This document shows positions 9,218 to 18,089 of a DNA stretch of 64,000 nt, in pieces. Source of the stretch: Thalassospira sp. HJ (lineage in GTDB: Bacteria > Pseudomonadota > Alphaproteobacteria > Rhodospirillales > Thalassospiraceae); NCBI RefSeq assembly GCF_000948415.1, contig NZ_JYII01000020.1, positions 372,001 through 436,000 of the forward strand, read 5' to 3'. The translations under genes were made by a program, and so were the position numbers. The notes under the pieces were generated by a model. That model made no database searches. It was not told the DNA's origin and saw only the letters and a list, made by a program, of their open reading frames with translations. Position 1 is the first letter of the stretch; every line of letters starts with the position of its first letter.

Positions 9218-10423
9218 GTGTTATTCGATCTGATCATTGCCATCGCAACCATCGGCGTTGCGTTTGTGCTCTCCATGCGCCGCGTTTCGCGCTCCACCAC
9301 CTGGCGTGCCGTCGTCACCCCGCTGGCCTCGATCATCGGCAGCGGCTTTTTGCTTCTGGGTCCGTTGCTGAACCTTGGCTATGGCGGCTATGCACCACTG
9401 GTCATGCTGGCCCTATGTCTGGTGGCCTATATGTATGGGGCTGTGATCCGCGCCAATATCGCGGCGGGCGAAGATGCCATCATCAACGGCACCCATGGCA
9501 AACTGGCGCGAAATGTCGAAACCCTGTCATCCTGGGCGCTGGCCTTTGCCTATATTGTCTCCGTCACCTATTACCTCAATCTGCTGGGTGCCTTTTCGCT
9601 CAGCCTGACCCCGTTTAATTCCGCCCTTGATGCCAAACTGATGACCTCGGCGGTCTTCATCATCATCGTCTTTGTCGGCTGGTCACGCGGTTTCCGAAGC
9701 CTTGAGCGGCTTGAATATGTTTCGGTCGGCTTGAAACTGGCCATCATTGCCGGTCTTCTCGTCGGGCTGATTGCCCATTTCGGCGAACAGGCCGCCAAGG
9801 ATCAGCTGATCTTCAATGCCCAGAACATCACCGGCTGGTCGGCAATCACCATGGCCTTTGGTCTTCTGATCACCGTGCAGGGGTTTGAGACATCGCGCTA
9901 TCTGGGATCAAGCTATGATGCCCAAACGCGCATCCGATCCATGCGCTTGGCCCAGTGGCTGTCGACCCTGATCTATCTGGTTTACATCCTTCTGATTTCC
10001 TATGTCTTCGCACCCGATCAGATGTCGTCATCGGAAACCGGCATCATCGACATGATGGAAATCGTCGCCCCGATCCTGCCCTTCATGCTGGTGGCGGCCG
10101 CCATGGCATCCCAATTCAGTGCAGCAATCGCCGATACCAGCGGATCAGGCGGGCTGTTTACCGAACTCTCGCGCAATCGCATTTCCGAACATCAGGCCTA
10201 TCTTGCACTGGGCATTATCGGCATTGCCCTGACATGGGCGGCCGACATTTTCGCGATTGTGAATTACGCGTCGCGTTGCTTTGCCATCTATTACGGCCTA
10301 CAGGCCGTCCTTGCCGCCATCATTGCCAGACGGCGCGGCGAAGGCTGGTATCGGGTTGGTTTCTTTGCCCTGCTCGCCACCCTTGGCGCGGCAATTGCCA
10401 TCTTTGGTCAGGCGGTCGAATAA
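9218..10423 (+). CDS. APC-superfamily-like permease, substrate unknown
   Basis: This 401-residue protein starts at GTG 9218 and is almost entirely hydrophobic, with about 11-12 predicted membrane helices. The first half contains TPLASIIGSGFLLLGPLLN, reminiscent of the unwound helix 1 motif (GSGxx) of amino acid/polyamine/organocation transporters. A later segment, WSAITMAFGLLITVQGFETSRYLG, resembles helix 6 of the same fold. It is shorter than most APC carriers (about 450-500 residues). No partner genes point to a substrate. A terminator follows within 40-75 bp. Confidence 0.7.
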   Translation: MLFDLIIAIATIGVAFVLSMRRVSRSTTWRAVVTPLASIIGSGFLLLGPLLNLGYGGYAPLVMLALCLVAYMYGAVIRANIAAGEDAIINGTHGKLARNVETLSSWALAFAYIVSVTYYLNLLGAFSLSLTPFNSALDAKLMTSAVFIIIVFVGWSRGFRSLERLEYVSVGLKLAIIAGLLVGLIAHFGEQAAKDQLIFNAQNITGWSAITMAFGLLITVQGFETSRYLGSSYDAQTRIRSMRLAQWLSTLIYLVYILLISYVFAPDQMSSSETGIIDMMEIVAPILPFMLVAAAMASQFSAAIADTSGSGGLFTELSRNRISEHQAYLALGIIGIALTWAADIFAIVNYASRCFAIYYGLQAVLAAIIARRRGEGWYRVGFFALLATLGAAIAIFGQAVE

Positions 10424-10460
10424 CGCGCAGGCCCGGGCCCGATAAAACCCGAACAGAAAA

Positions 10461-10495
10461 AAGGCGGAGACTGACTGATCAGCTCCGCCTTTTTT
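10461..10495. terminator. bidirectional terminator between permease and maeB
   Basis: AAGGCGGAG (10461-10469) pairs with CTCCGCCTT (10483-10491); an A-run precedes and a T-run follows, fitting the two convergent genes. Confidence 0.9.
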
Positions 10496-10515
10496 GATGT
10501 CTGTTTCTGGCCAGA

Positions 10516-12783
10516 TTAGCCGTGCTCTGCCTCATGGGCAGCAAGCGCTGCCAGGTTGACCAGATCGTTCACGGTCGCCCCCATCTGGGCGATCTGAGCC
10601 GGTTTTTCCATGCCGATCATCACCGGACCAACCACCGTGCCACCGCCAAGCTTATCAAGCAGCTTCGATGCCGTGGTTGCCGCATGAAGTGCCGGCATGA
10701 CCAGAACGTTGGCCGGACCCGACAGGCGGCAGAACGGGTAAAGCTTCAGAAGCTCGGTATCGAGTGCGACATCAACGGCCATATCGCCATCGAACTCGAA
10801 ATCGACATTGCTCTTTTCCAGAATACCCACCGCTTCGCGGATACGGTCGGTATCCTCGCTGTACGGGTTGCCGAAGGTAGAGTGAGAAACCATCGCCACA
10901 CGCGGCTCATGACCCATCTGGCGGGCTTTCTCGGCCGCCTGAATGGCGATCTCGGCCAGTTCTTCGGCATTCGGCACATTGTGAACGCGGGTATCGGCGA
11001 TAAACACTGTCCGGCCCTTGGCGATCGCAATCGAAAGGCCCATCGGAATCTCGCCCTCTTTGGCGTCAATCACGCTGGCGATATCGGCAAAGCTGCGATT
11101 GAAGTTCCGGGTAAGCCCCGTGATCAGGCCATCAGCATGACCCTTGGCAACCATAACGGATGCAAAAACGTTACGTTTCTGGTTCACCATGCGCTGGCAA
11201 TCGCGCCACAAATAGCCTTTGCGCTGCAGGCGTTCATACATGAACTCGGCATATTCGCTATTGTGCTTGGAAAGCGCTGCATTGTTGATCTCGACACCAT
11301 CCAGGCTGTCGATGCCAAGCTTTTTGGCACTTTCGGCAATGCGGTCTTCACGCCCGATCAGGATCGGCGTGCCATAGCCCGAGTTGCGATACGCCACCGC
11401 CGCACGGATGACGGTTTCTTCCTCGCCCTCGGCAAAGGCGATGCGTTTCGGATGTGCACGGACATAATCGGAAATCAGCTGCAGATGTGCCGCGGTCGGA
11501 TCAAGGCGACCACGCAGCTGGTTTTCGTATTCTTCCATGTCAATGATCGGACGACGTGCGACACCGCTATCCATCGCGGCCTGTGCAACCGCCTTCGGCA
11601 CTGCCATGATCAGACGCGGGTCAAACGGGGCCGGGATGATATATTCCGGGCCATATTGCAAACGACGCCCGGAATAGGCGGCTGCCACTTCATCGGGCAC
11701 GTCTTCACGTGCAAGCGATGCCACCGCGTGGGCTGCGGCAATCTTCATTTCCTCGTTGATCGTTGATGCCTGAACATCAAGCGCACCGCGGAAGATATAA
11801 GGGAAGCCAAGCACGTTGTTGATCTGGTTCGGATAGTCCGAGCGCCCGGTCGCGCAAATCGCGTCATCACGGATCGATGCAACCTCTTCCGGGGAAATCT
11901 CCGGATCCGGGTTGGCCATGGCAAAGATGATCGGCTGTTTGGCCATGCTTTTGACCATCTTGGTCGTCACTGCACCCTTGACCGACAGGCCAAAGAACGC
12001 ATCCGCACCACTCATCGCATCTTCAAGCGAACGCGCATCGGTATCCGCCGCATGGGCCGATTTCCACTGGTTCATGCCATCTTCACGGCCCTTGTAGATC
12101 ACACCGCGCGAGTCACACATGATCACGTTGTCATGGGCGACACCCATGCTTTTGACCAGCTCGCAACATGCAATCGCGGCCGCACCGGCCCCATTGATGA
12201 CAAGCTTGATGTCTTCAAGTTTACGACCCGTCAGGTCGCACGCATTGATCAGGCCAGAAGCCGCAATGATCGCCGTGCCATGCTGGTCATCATGGAACAC
12301 CGGAATGTCCATGACTTCACGCAGGCGCTGCTCGATGATGAAGCATTCCGGCGCCTTGATGTCTTCAAGGTTGATCCCGCCAAAAGATGCACCCAGGAAG
12401 CGCACGCAATTGACGAACTCGTCAACGTCTTCGGTCGAAACTTCAAGATCAAGACCATCAACATCGGCAAAGCGTTTAAACAGAACAGCCTTGCCTTCCA
12501 TCACCGGCTTGGAGGCCAGCGCACCAAGATTGCCAAGGCCCAGAACGGCAGTACCGTTGGAAATGACCGCAACGATGTTGCCCTTGGAGGTATAGTCATA
12601 GGCGGTCGCCGGGTTCTTGGCGATTTCAAGACAAGGCACCGCAACACCCGGCGAATACGCCAGCGAAAGGTCGCGCTGAGTGGTCAGCGGTTTGGATGCG
12701 GTGATTTCGATTTTGCCGGGGCGGCCGCTGGAATGAAACAGCAGCGCTTCACGGTCACGAACCTTGATTTCTTTATCTGACAT
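10516..12783 (-). CDS. maeB: NADP-type malic enzyme with C-terminal phosphotransacetylase-like domain
   Basis: From ATG 12783 the product is 755 residues, the size of the MaeB hybrid enzymes that decarboxylate malate to pyruvate with NADP+. The N-terminal malic domain has LAYSPGVAVPCLEIAKNP and DLEVSTEDVDEFVNC; FHDDQHGTAIIAASGLINA marks the catalytic and metal-binding centre. The NAD(P) loop is VINGAGAAAIACCELVKS. The last 320 residues are a PTA/PTB-like domain (for example RVAMVSHSTFGNPYSEDTDR and GPANVLVMPALHAATTASKL), known in this family to be regulatory rather than catalytic. An upstream ATG at 12894 adds an unsupported 37 residues. It stands alone, convergent with the permease. Confidence 0.96.
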   Translation of the reverse strand: MSDKEIKVRDREALLFHSSGRPGKIEITASKPLTTQRDLSLAYSPGVAVPCLEIAKNPATAYDYTSKGNIVAVISNGTAVLGLGNLGALASKPVMEGKAVLFKRFADVDGLDLEVSTEDVDEFVNCVRFLGASFGGINLEDIKAPECFIIEQRLREVMDIPVFHDDQHGTAIIAASGLINACDLTGRKLEDIKLVINGAGAAAIACCELVKSMGVAHDNVIMCDSRGVIYKGREDGMNQWKSAHAADTDARSLEDAMSGADAFFGLSVKGAVTTKMVKSMAKQPIIFAMANPDPEISPEEVASIRDDAICATGRSDYPNQINNVLGFPYIFRGALDVQASTINEEMKIAAAHAVASLAREDVPDEVAAAYSGRRLQYGPEYIIPAPFDPRLIMAVPKAVAQAAMDSGVARRPIIDMEEYENQLRGRLDPTAAHLQLISDYVRAHPKRIAFAEGEEETVIRAAVAYRNSGYGTPILIGREDRIAESAKKLGIDSLDGVEINNAALSKHNSEYAEFMYERLQRKGYLWRDCQRMVNQKRNVFASVMVAKGHADGLITGLTRNFNRSFADIASVIDAKEGEIPMGLSIAIAKGRTVFIADTRVHNVPNAEELAEIAIQAAEKARQMGHEPRVAMVSHSTFGNPYSEDTDRIREAVGILEKSNVDFEFDGDMAVDVALDTELLKLYPFCRLSGPANVLVMPALHAATTASKLLDKLGGGTVVGPVMIGMEKPAQIAQMGATVNDLVNLAALAAHEAEHG

Positions 12784-13293
12784 TGTGTTTTTCACTGACG
12801 CTTGCGTGGTGAGATGGAAAGCAACCTGTTCGGTCTGTGTTCTTCTTGAGTGTAGTTTATCCTGATCGACAAATTTCCGGTGTGGGACCGTCATGTCGGA
12901 CCGCCCAATAAATCAGGCTTCTTGCCCCGGGTCAAAGGCGACGTTAACGGCAACCGCAAAATTACGTAGCGTTTTCCGTATGTTGCGTCGCAACATGCCC
13001 ATCAGATCCGGCCTGTCTCACGGGCCAAAATTCAACCTTGGGCATCCCGGTGCGAGCGGGCATGTCGTCCGGCCCGGCAAGAAGCCGTGATTTTTCAGGG
13101 ATATAATCGCACGCGCGCAAATGGCCCGGTTAATCGACGTTTCTATTGCGCCGCGCAATCAAGGCCGGGCTTGAGCCCCGAGCATGAACTTTCCATGATA
13201 CGAAAAACGGGGGATGATGCCCCCGTGATCCTGTTGCCGTGCCAGCGTTGCGCTGTCGCGCTATGCAGAGTCTGCTGCAACGGTGGCCGCTGC
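12784..13293. other. 510-bp intergenic region upstream of maeB
   Basis: No convincing gene is seen. The region next to 12784 should hold the maeB promoter and leader on the minus strand. The far end holds the terminator of the 13294-13794 gene. The middle (about 12900-13180) is ordinary G+C-rich sequence with short open frames that lack ribosome sites. Confidence 0.6.
13202..13226 (-). terminator. terminator of the 13294-13794 gene
   Basis: On the minus strand ACGGGGG and CCCCCGT (13207-13213 and 13220-13226) form a 7-bp stem with a 6-base loop, followed by a T-run (AAAAA at 13203-13207 on the plus strand). Confidence 0.85.
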
Positions 13294-13794
13294 TTATTTC
13301 GGCATATGCATGTGGATGTTGGTCGCACCATGCTTTTCAAGGATGGCGCGTGCCTTGCCTTCGGCACCGTCATGGTCTGGATCAATCCGCACCCAAAGGA
13401 TGACCGAGCCGGCGTCCACCGCGCGGGCGAAATCATCGGTATGCGGGGTGGAGGTCACTTCATCGATGAACTCACGCAGGGCCACCGCACCCACACCGGC
13501 ACCGACCGCAATCGCAGCAGCCGCAGTTGCAGCACCACCAAACAGGGCAATCGCACCGGATGCCACCAGCGGCACTTCATATTTGGTTTCACCGACCAGC
13601 GCGGTCAGCACATCCGACCAGGACCGGCCATCCTTGCCAGCCACATCGATGGATTCATGGGAGCTAAGGACCGACAGATCGGTGCGTTCAAACCCGGCAT
13701 CGCGAAGCGCACGCAGGGCCGCATCGAAACCGTCCTTGGTATCAAACAGTCCGACCAGTTCCGGGGCCTGCGGGATGGTTTGTTCTTCTGCCAT
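13294..13794 (-). CDS. putative general-stress-type protein with glycine/alanine-rich hydrophobic middle
   Basis: The 166-residue protein starts at ATG 13794 with AAGGAG eight bases upstream. Residues 10-45 ([20 protein letters not shown] and the following strand) look like the alpha/beta repeat of GsP17M-type stress proteins, and the C-terminus repeats a similar pattern ([20 protein letters not shown] followed by IHMHMPK). Between them lies a hydrophobic glycine-zipper-like stretch, [20 protein letters not shown]. That layout (two ferredoxin-like halves flanking a GxxxG region) is seen in uncharacterised stress proteins; I cannot assign a function. Confidence 0.75.
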   Translation of the reverse strand: MAEEQTIPQAPELVGLFDTKDGFDAALRALRDAGFERTDLSVLSSHESIDVAGKDGRSWSDVLTALVGETKYEVPLVASGAIALFGGAATAAAAIAVGAGVGAVALREFIDEVTSTPHTDDFARAVDAGSVILWVRIDPDHDGAEGKARAILEKHGATNIHMHMPK

Positions 13795-13980
13795 TTTGTA
13801 CGCTCCTTGCTCACTGTTATTCTGTCGCCGAAACCGGCGTTTGGTTGTTGCTCTGTATCTTTATATATTTCGCAGAAATTCAGGCGTTGCAATGGCATAG
13901 ATCAAGTTTTATCACCGCACCAGTTCGGGTCACTCTCTACGCCTCTCGTCTTTGCCTTCAGGGTTTGCTATCAAGTCATC

Positions 13981-16707
13981 ATGAACCAGATCGCTGATAA
14001 TTCCGATACCACACCGACCGCCCCTTCCTTCTCTAGGGATGGCGCGACGCCGATGATGATGCAGTTCCTTGAAATCAAGGAACAGTATCAGGACTGCCTG
14101 CTGTTTTATCGGATGGGCGATTTCTACGAGCTGTTCTTTGACGACGCGGTCAAGGCCGCCGAAGCCCTTGATATTGCCCTGACAAAACGCGGCAAGCATC
14201 AGGGTAACGAAATTCCCATGGCCGGTGTTCCCGTCCATAGCCACGAAACCTATCTGCAGCGCCTGATCCGCAAAGGTTTCCGGGTGGCCGTCTGTGAACA
14301 GATGGAAGACCCGGCCGAAGCCAAAAAGCGCGGTGCCAAATCCGTGGTCAAGCGCGGTGTCGTCCGCCTGATTACGCCGGGTACACTGACCGAAGACAGC
14401 CTGCTTGATGCACGGCGCCATAACTATCTGGCCGCTGTATCGGAAGTCCGCGGCAAGATCGGACTGGCCTGGCTTGATATGTCGACCGGGGATTTCTTTG
14501 TTCAGCCATCCGACATGGCGGGTCTTAGTGCCGCTCTTGCCCGGCTTGATCCGGGTGAAATCCTGTTTTCGGAAAAGATGCTGAACCGATCCGAAGTGTT
14601 CGACATCTATGCCGAATATAAAAACATCATCACCCCGCAGCCGACCGCGCGCTTTGATGCCGAAAACGCTCAGCTGCGCCTCAAAAAGCTTTATGAGGTC
14701 GAGGCCCTTGATGCCTTTGGCGGCTTTGAAGTGGCCGAGCTGTCGGCTGCCGGTGCGCTGATTGATTATGTCGAGCTGACCCAGAAGGGTCAGATGCCCC
14801 GCCTCGCCCCACCGACCCGTGTGGCCGAGGGGGCAGCGATGGAAATCGACGCCGCAACGCGTCGGTCACTCGAACTCATCCAGACCCAGTCGGGTGAACG
14901 CAAGGGCTCCCTGCTTTCGGTCATTGACCGCACCCGCACCGGGGCTGGCGCGCGTTTGCTGGCGGCCCGCCTGTCTGCGCCGCTGACCAATGCTGATGAA
15001 GTTAACAAGCGCCTTGATCTGGTGGAATATTTCCATGATCGCGATGGTTTGCGATCTGATCTGCGCGCGGCCCTTGGCGAATGCCCCGATATTGAACGTG
15101 CGCTGTCGCGCCTGTCGGTTGGCCGTGGCGGTCCGCGTGATATGGCGGCAATGCGCGATGGTCTGTCCTGTGCCTTTGCGATTGGCAATCTTCTGAACAA
15201 GCCCGATGGCGGCAATGACGGACTGACCGCACAGCCCGAAGCCCTTTCGGACCATTTGACCATGATGGGTCATCACGGCGATCTGATTGATCTGTTGCGC
15301 CGCGCGATTGCCGAAAGCCTGCCGCTTCTGGCGCGCGATGGCGGCTTTATTGCCGGGGGTTATCACCCGCCGCTTGATGAGCTCCGCATGCTTTCAAGCG
15401 AAAGCAAAAAGCTGATCGCCAATCTGCAGGCCCGCTATACCGAGCAGACCGGGATTTCCAATCTCAAGGTCAAGCACAACAACGTTCTGGGCTATTTCAT
15501 CGAAGTGTCGGCCAAGACCGCTGACAAGATGATGGAAATGGATGAGTTCATCCACCGCCAGACCATGGCCAATGCGGTGCGCTTTACCACCGTCGAACTG
15601 TCTGAGCTTGAAAGTAAGGTCTCCAAGGCCGGTGATCAGGCCCTCGCCCTTGAGCTGGAGCTGTTTGAAGAACTGGTTTCGGCCGTTCTGGCCAAGGCCG
15701 ATGACATCGCCAAATGCGCCCAGGCGCTTGCCGGACTTGATGTCTCAGCCGCCCTTTCGGAACTGGCGCGCGATCAGGGCTGCATTCGCCCGAACATTGA
15801 TAACAGCCTCGCCTTTGACATCACTGCGGGTCGTCATCCGGTGGTCGAAGCCGCCTTGCGCGAAAATGGCGATTCACCGTTTGTCGCCAATGACTGCCGC
15901 CTTGAAGATGAACAAAGCCTGTGGCTGATCACCGGTCCGAACATGGCCGGTAAATCGACCTTCCTGCGTCAAAACGCCCTGATTGCCGTTCTGGCCCAGA
16001 TCGGTGCCTTTGTCCCGGCGGCCAAGGCCCATATCGGCGTGATTGACCGACTGTTTTCGCGCGTAGGTGCTGCCGATGATCTGGCGCGCGGGCGCTCGAC
16101 CTTCATGGTCGAAATGGTCGAAACGGCATCGATCCTTAATCAGGCAACCGATCGCTCGCTTGTCATTCTGGATGAAATCGGGCGCGGGACGGCGACCTTT
16201 GATGGCCTCTCAATCGCTTGGGCCGTGGTTGAAAACCTCCATGAAATCAACAAATGCCGTGGCCTCTTTGCCACCCACTATCACGAACTGACGGCCCTTG
16301 CCGCCAAGCTCGAACACCTGTCATGCCACACCATGCTGATCAAGGAATGGCAGGGCGAGGTCGTCTTCCTTCATGAAGTCGGCGCAGGCAGTGCGGATCG
16401 ATCCTACGGCATTCATGTCGCCCAGCTGGCTGGCCTGCCCAAACCGGTGATCAAGCGCGCCGAGCAGGTTCTCAAAACCCTTGAAAAGGGTGAACAGGGC
16501 GGTGCGGTATCCAAGCTTGCCGATGACTTGCCGCTATTTGCTGTCGCCATCGAGCAGGCCGCCAAGGAAGAACGCGCAAGCACCCCTGCCCTGTCAGACG
16601 ATCAAAAGGCGGTTCTCGATGCGGTTTCCGATCTTGATCCCGACAACATGACCCCGCGCGAAGCCCTTGATGCGCTTTATCGCTTACGCACTTATCAGGA
16701 AAAATAA
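13981..16707 (+). CDS. mutS: DNA mismatch repair protein MutS
   Basis: From ATG 13981 the product is 908 residues. The mismatch-recognition Phe-X-Glu is F48-Y49-E50 in [14 protein letters not shown]. The clamp and lever region ([20 protein letters not shown]) is intact. The ABC-type ATPase has Walker [10 protein letters not shown] at residues 652-660, the signature region [12 protein letters not shown], Walker [17 protein letters not shown] and FATHYHEL. The frame is open about 300 codons upstream, but those residues have no MutS similarity. MutS binds mispairs and recruits MutL. No terminator follows; instead an AT-rich island begins at once, which suggests an insertion downstream. Confidence 0.98.
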   Translation: MNQIADNSDTTPTAPSFSRDGATPMMMQFLEIKEQYQDCLLFYRMGDFYELFFDDAVKAAEALDIALTKRGKHQGNEIPMAGVPVHSHETYLQRLIRKGFRVAVCEQMEDPAEAKKRGAKSVVKRGVVRLITPGTLTEDSLLDARRHNYLAAVSEVRGKIGLAWLDMSTGDFFVQPSDMAGLSAALARLDPGEILFSEKMLNRSEVFDIYAEYKNIITPQPTARFDAENAQLRLKKLYEVEALDAFGGFEVAELSAAGALIDYVELTQKGQMPRLAPPTRVAEGAAMEIDAATRRSLELIQTQSGERKGSLLSVIDRTRTGAGARLLAARLSAPLTNADEVNKRLDLVEYFHDRDGLRSDLRAALGECPDIERALSRLSVGRGGPRDMAAMRDGLSCAFAIGNLLNKPDGGNDGLTAQPEALSDHLTMMGHHGDLIDLLRRAIAESLPLLARDGGFIAGGYHPPLDELRMLSSESKKLIANLQARYTEQTGISNLKVKHNNVLGYFIEVSAKTADKMMEMDEFIHRQTMANAVRFTTVELSELESKVSKAGDQALALELELFEELVSAVLAKADDIAKCAQALAGLDVSAALSELARDQGCIRPNIDNSLAFDITAGRHPVVEAALRENGDSPFVANDCRLEDEQSLWLITGPNMAGKSTFLRQNALIAVLAQIGAFVPAAKAHIGVIDRLFSRVGAADDLARGRSTFMVEMVETASILNQATDRSLVILDEIGRGTATFDGLSIAWAVVENLHEINKCRGLFATHYHELTALAAKLEHLSCHTMLIKEWQGEVVFLHEVGAGSADRSYGIHVAQLAGLPKPVIKRAEQVLKTLEKGEQGGAVSKLADDLPLFAVAIEQAAKEERASTPALSDDQKAVLDAVSDLDPDNMTPREALDALYRLRTYQEK

Positions 16708-16718
16708 GCAGAAAATAT

Positions 16719-16928
16719 CTATTTCTTTAGGGAACTAAGGTAAAAGTCTGCAGAAGAGCGGATTAACTGTGCAAACTTACGTCTATCCTCAACAGAACTA
16801 TCCACTTGAGCGATACGACAAGACTCTACTTCAAGTTGCCTTGCCATTTCTAAGACAGTTGTCTGTTTCGATTCTGGATTCGAAACAGATGAAACAGGAT
16901 ATTGATTGGCAGCGTTTGACATAGTCAA
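16719..16928 (-). CDS. small hypothetical protein of the AT-rich island
   Basis: A 69-residue frame with an ATG at 16928 (second ATG two codons later). Residues 24-45 (TVLEMARQLEVESCRIAQVD) and 46-69 look helical, preceded by a Ser/Asn-rich disordered N-terminus; there is no signal peptide or membrane helix. It lies 22 bp downstream of the 323-residue membrane gene on the same strand, so it is probably cotranscribed and may be its partner. No family recognised. Small size and odd composition keep confidence moderate. Confidence 0.5.
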   Translation of the reverse strand: MTMSNAANQYPVSSVSNPESKQTTVLEMARQLEVESCRIAQVDSSVEDRRKFAQLIRSSADFYLSSLKK

Positions 16929-16950
16929 TCTCCCGAAGTTAATCGCCAGT

Positions 16951-17922
16951 TTAGCGCGATGGAATGAGTTTGTCGATATCTAGCAGTGGATTTTCGCCAG
17001 CTCGCTCGACGAGTATACCAACGACAGCGGCGGCGGCTTCTACCACGAGGCAATTGCTTGAGTCAAACCTACCAACGACATCTGAACTACCTATTAACAC
17101 ACCATATGGTTGTTCAGAATTATGTTTATTCATAATAGGACAAGACACATAGGAAACATATGTTGCTGTGTCGTAGTCTTTCGTGTGCTCGTTGGGCACG
17201 CACATTGCGTTTGAAATATCTTGGCTATTCGCATTTTGTGTGATGGTTGCCCCTTCGATCTGGGCTGTAGCCTTTTGGAATGTCATGCCAACATGTCCAA
17301 AACCGCTCTTCCATTCCCGACCCATTCCATCGGAAGGGTGATTTTTTGCACAACTCCTCCAAACCGGCCTCAAACAGTCTGATGAGGAATCATATAAATA
17401 AACTGAGAACGACCACTTTTCTCCAGCTTCAAACTCAAAAACATCATGTGAATTCCAAATAACGCTAGCTAGTGACTCATCTATCATTCGGTTTAGGCCA
17501 ATGGAATCATTATACTTTTTCTCTATATATTTATCGATCATCGAAAGTGACGACCTCATCCAGAAAAAAATTAATACATTTCTATCCAGAGAAACCTCTA
17601 CCTTGTTTTTCTGCTCCAAAAGGAGCTCATATCGTTGGCAAATATCTTCAACATCATAATGGATTAGCGAGCTGACATGACCGTCATTGAACACAAAACT
17701 AGAAACTACAACTTGCATCACAAGAATTAATGCAACAATTATCCAAAACATATTGGCATTTAGGGAAATCATGTCGTCCTTAAACGCCAGTATTACGGCA
17801 GCGAACAATGGTATAATCACAAGCGCGCAAACTTTAGCTGTGGTTTTAAAGTTCTGAATCGACCTTAATTCTTGCTCTGAGCGTTTTTTATATTTTCTAA
17901 GAACTCTCGAAAAATCCCCCAC
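16951..17922 (-). CDS. two-helix membrane protein with GAF-like C-terminal domain, unknown function
   Basis: I place the start at GTG 17922: a very strong GGAGG lies seven bases before it (17930-17934), whereas the upstream ATG at 18063 has none. The 323-residue product has two membrane helices (KVCALVIIPLFAAVILAF and MFWIIVALILVMQVVVSSFV) close to the N-terminus, a helical linker (DICQRYELLLEQKNKVEVSL) and a cytoplasmic C-terminal domain. That domain has the strand pattern of a GAF sensor: WSFSVYLYDSSSDCLRPVWR, then GREWKSGFGHVGMTFQ, YVSYVSCPIMNK, YGVLIGSSDVVGRFD and a final helix ADs like VVEAAAAVVGILVERA. A membrane sensor or effector is likely; no catalytic motif is visible. GAF is a fold-level guess. 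Confidence 0.65.
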   Translation of the reverse strand: MGDFSRVLRKYKKRSEQELRSIQNFKTTAKVCALVIIPLFAAVILAFKDDMISLNANMFWIIVALILVMQVVVSSFVFNDGHVSSLIHYDVEDICQRYELLLEQKNKVEVSLDRNVLIFFWMRSSLSMIDKYIEKKYNDSIGLNRMIDESLASVIWNSHDVFEFEAGEKWSFSVYLYDSSSDCLRPVWRSCAKNHPSDGMGREWKSGFGHVGMTFQKATAQIEGATITQNANSQDISNAMCVPNEHTKDYDTATYVSYVSCPIMNKHNSEQPYGVLIGSSDVVGRFDSSNCLVVEAAAAVVGILVERAGENPLLDIDKLIPSR

Positions 17923-18089
17923 TTTCCCCCCTCCAACCACAAAATATAAACACATCAAAAGCCTAAACTGAACATACTCTACTTTAGATTGATGTAAATT
18001 AAAAATATAAACTCTAACGGTTAGCACATGTCGCAGCCCACATTTCAAGCACTTTACCGTCAATCAAATAACCCATAATAGTATTGACT

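Larger units (their letters stand above)
16708..18083. other. AT-rich two-gene island between mutS and glnD
   Basis: Base composition drops sharply between mutS and glnD: 17401-17460 has 22 G+C of 60 by hand count, against 41 of 60 in mutS at 15301-15360. Both genes inside (16719-16928 and 16951-17922) run opposite to mutS and glnD. I see no transposase, integrase or clear terminal repeats. The pattern is that of a small horizontally acquired cassette. The last 160 bp (17923-18083) hold the presumed promoter of the minus-strand genes. Confidence 0.7.

Noticed and set aside
10522..11766. A 414-codon plus-strand frame over maeB
   Set aside because: Antisense shadow of maeB with biased composition and no family similarity.
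12893..13090. A 65-codon frame upstream of maeB
   Set aside because: No ribosome site, low-quality composition, and it begins in the maeB leader.
13087..13980. A frame open in phase with mutS for about 298 codons upstream
   Set aside because: It reads antisense through the 13294-13794 gene, has no MutS-like residues, and the real MutS N-terminus begins at 13981.
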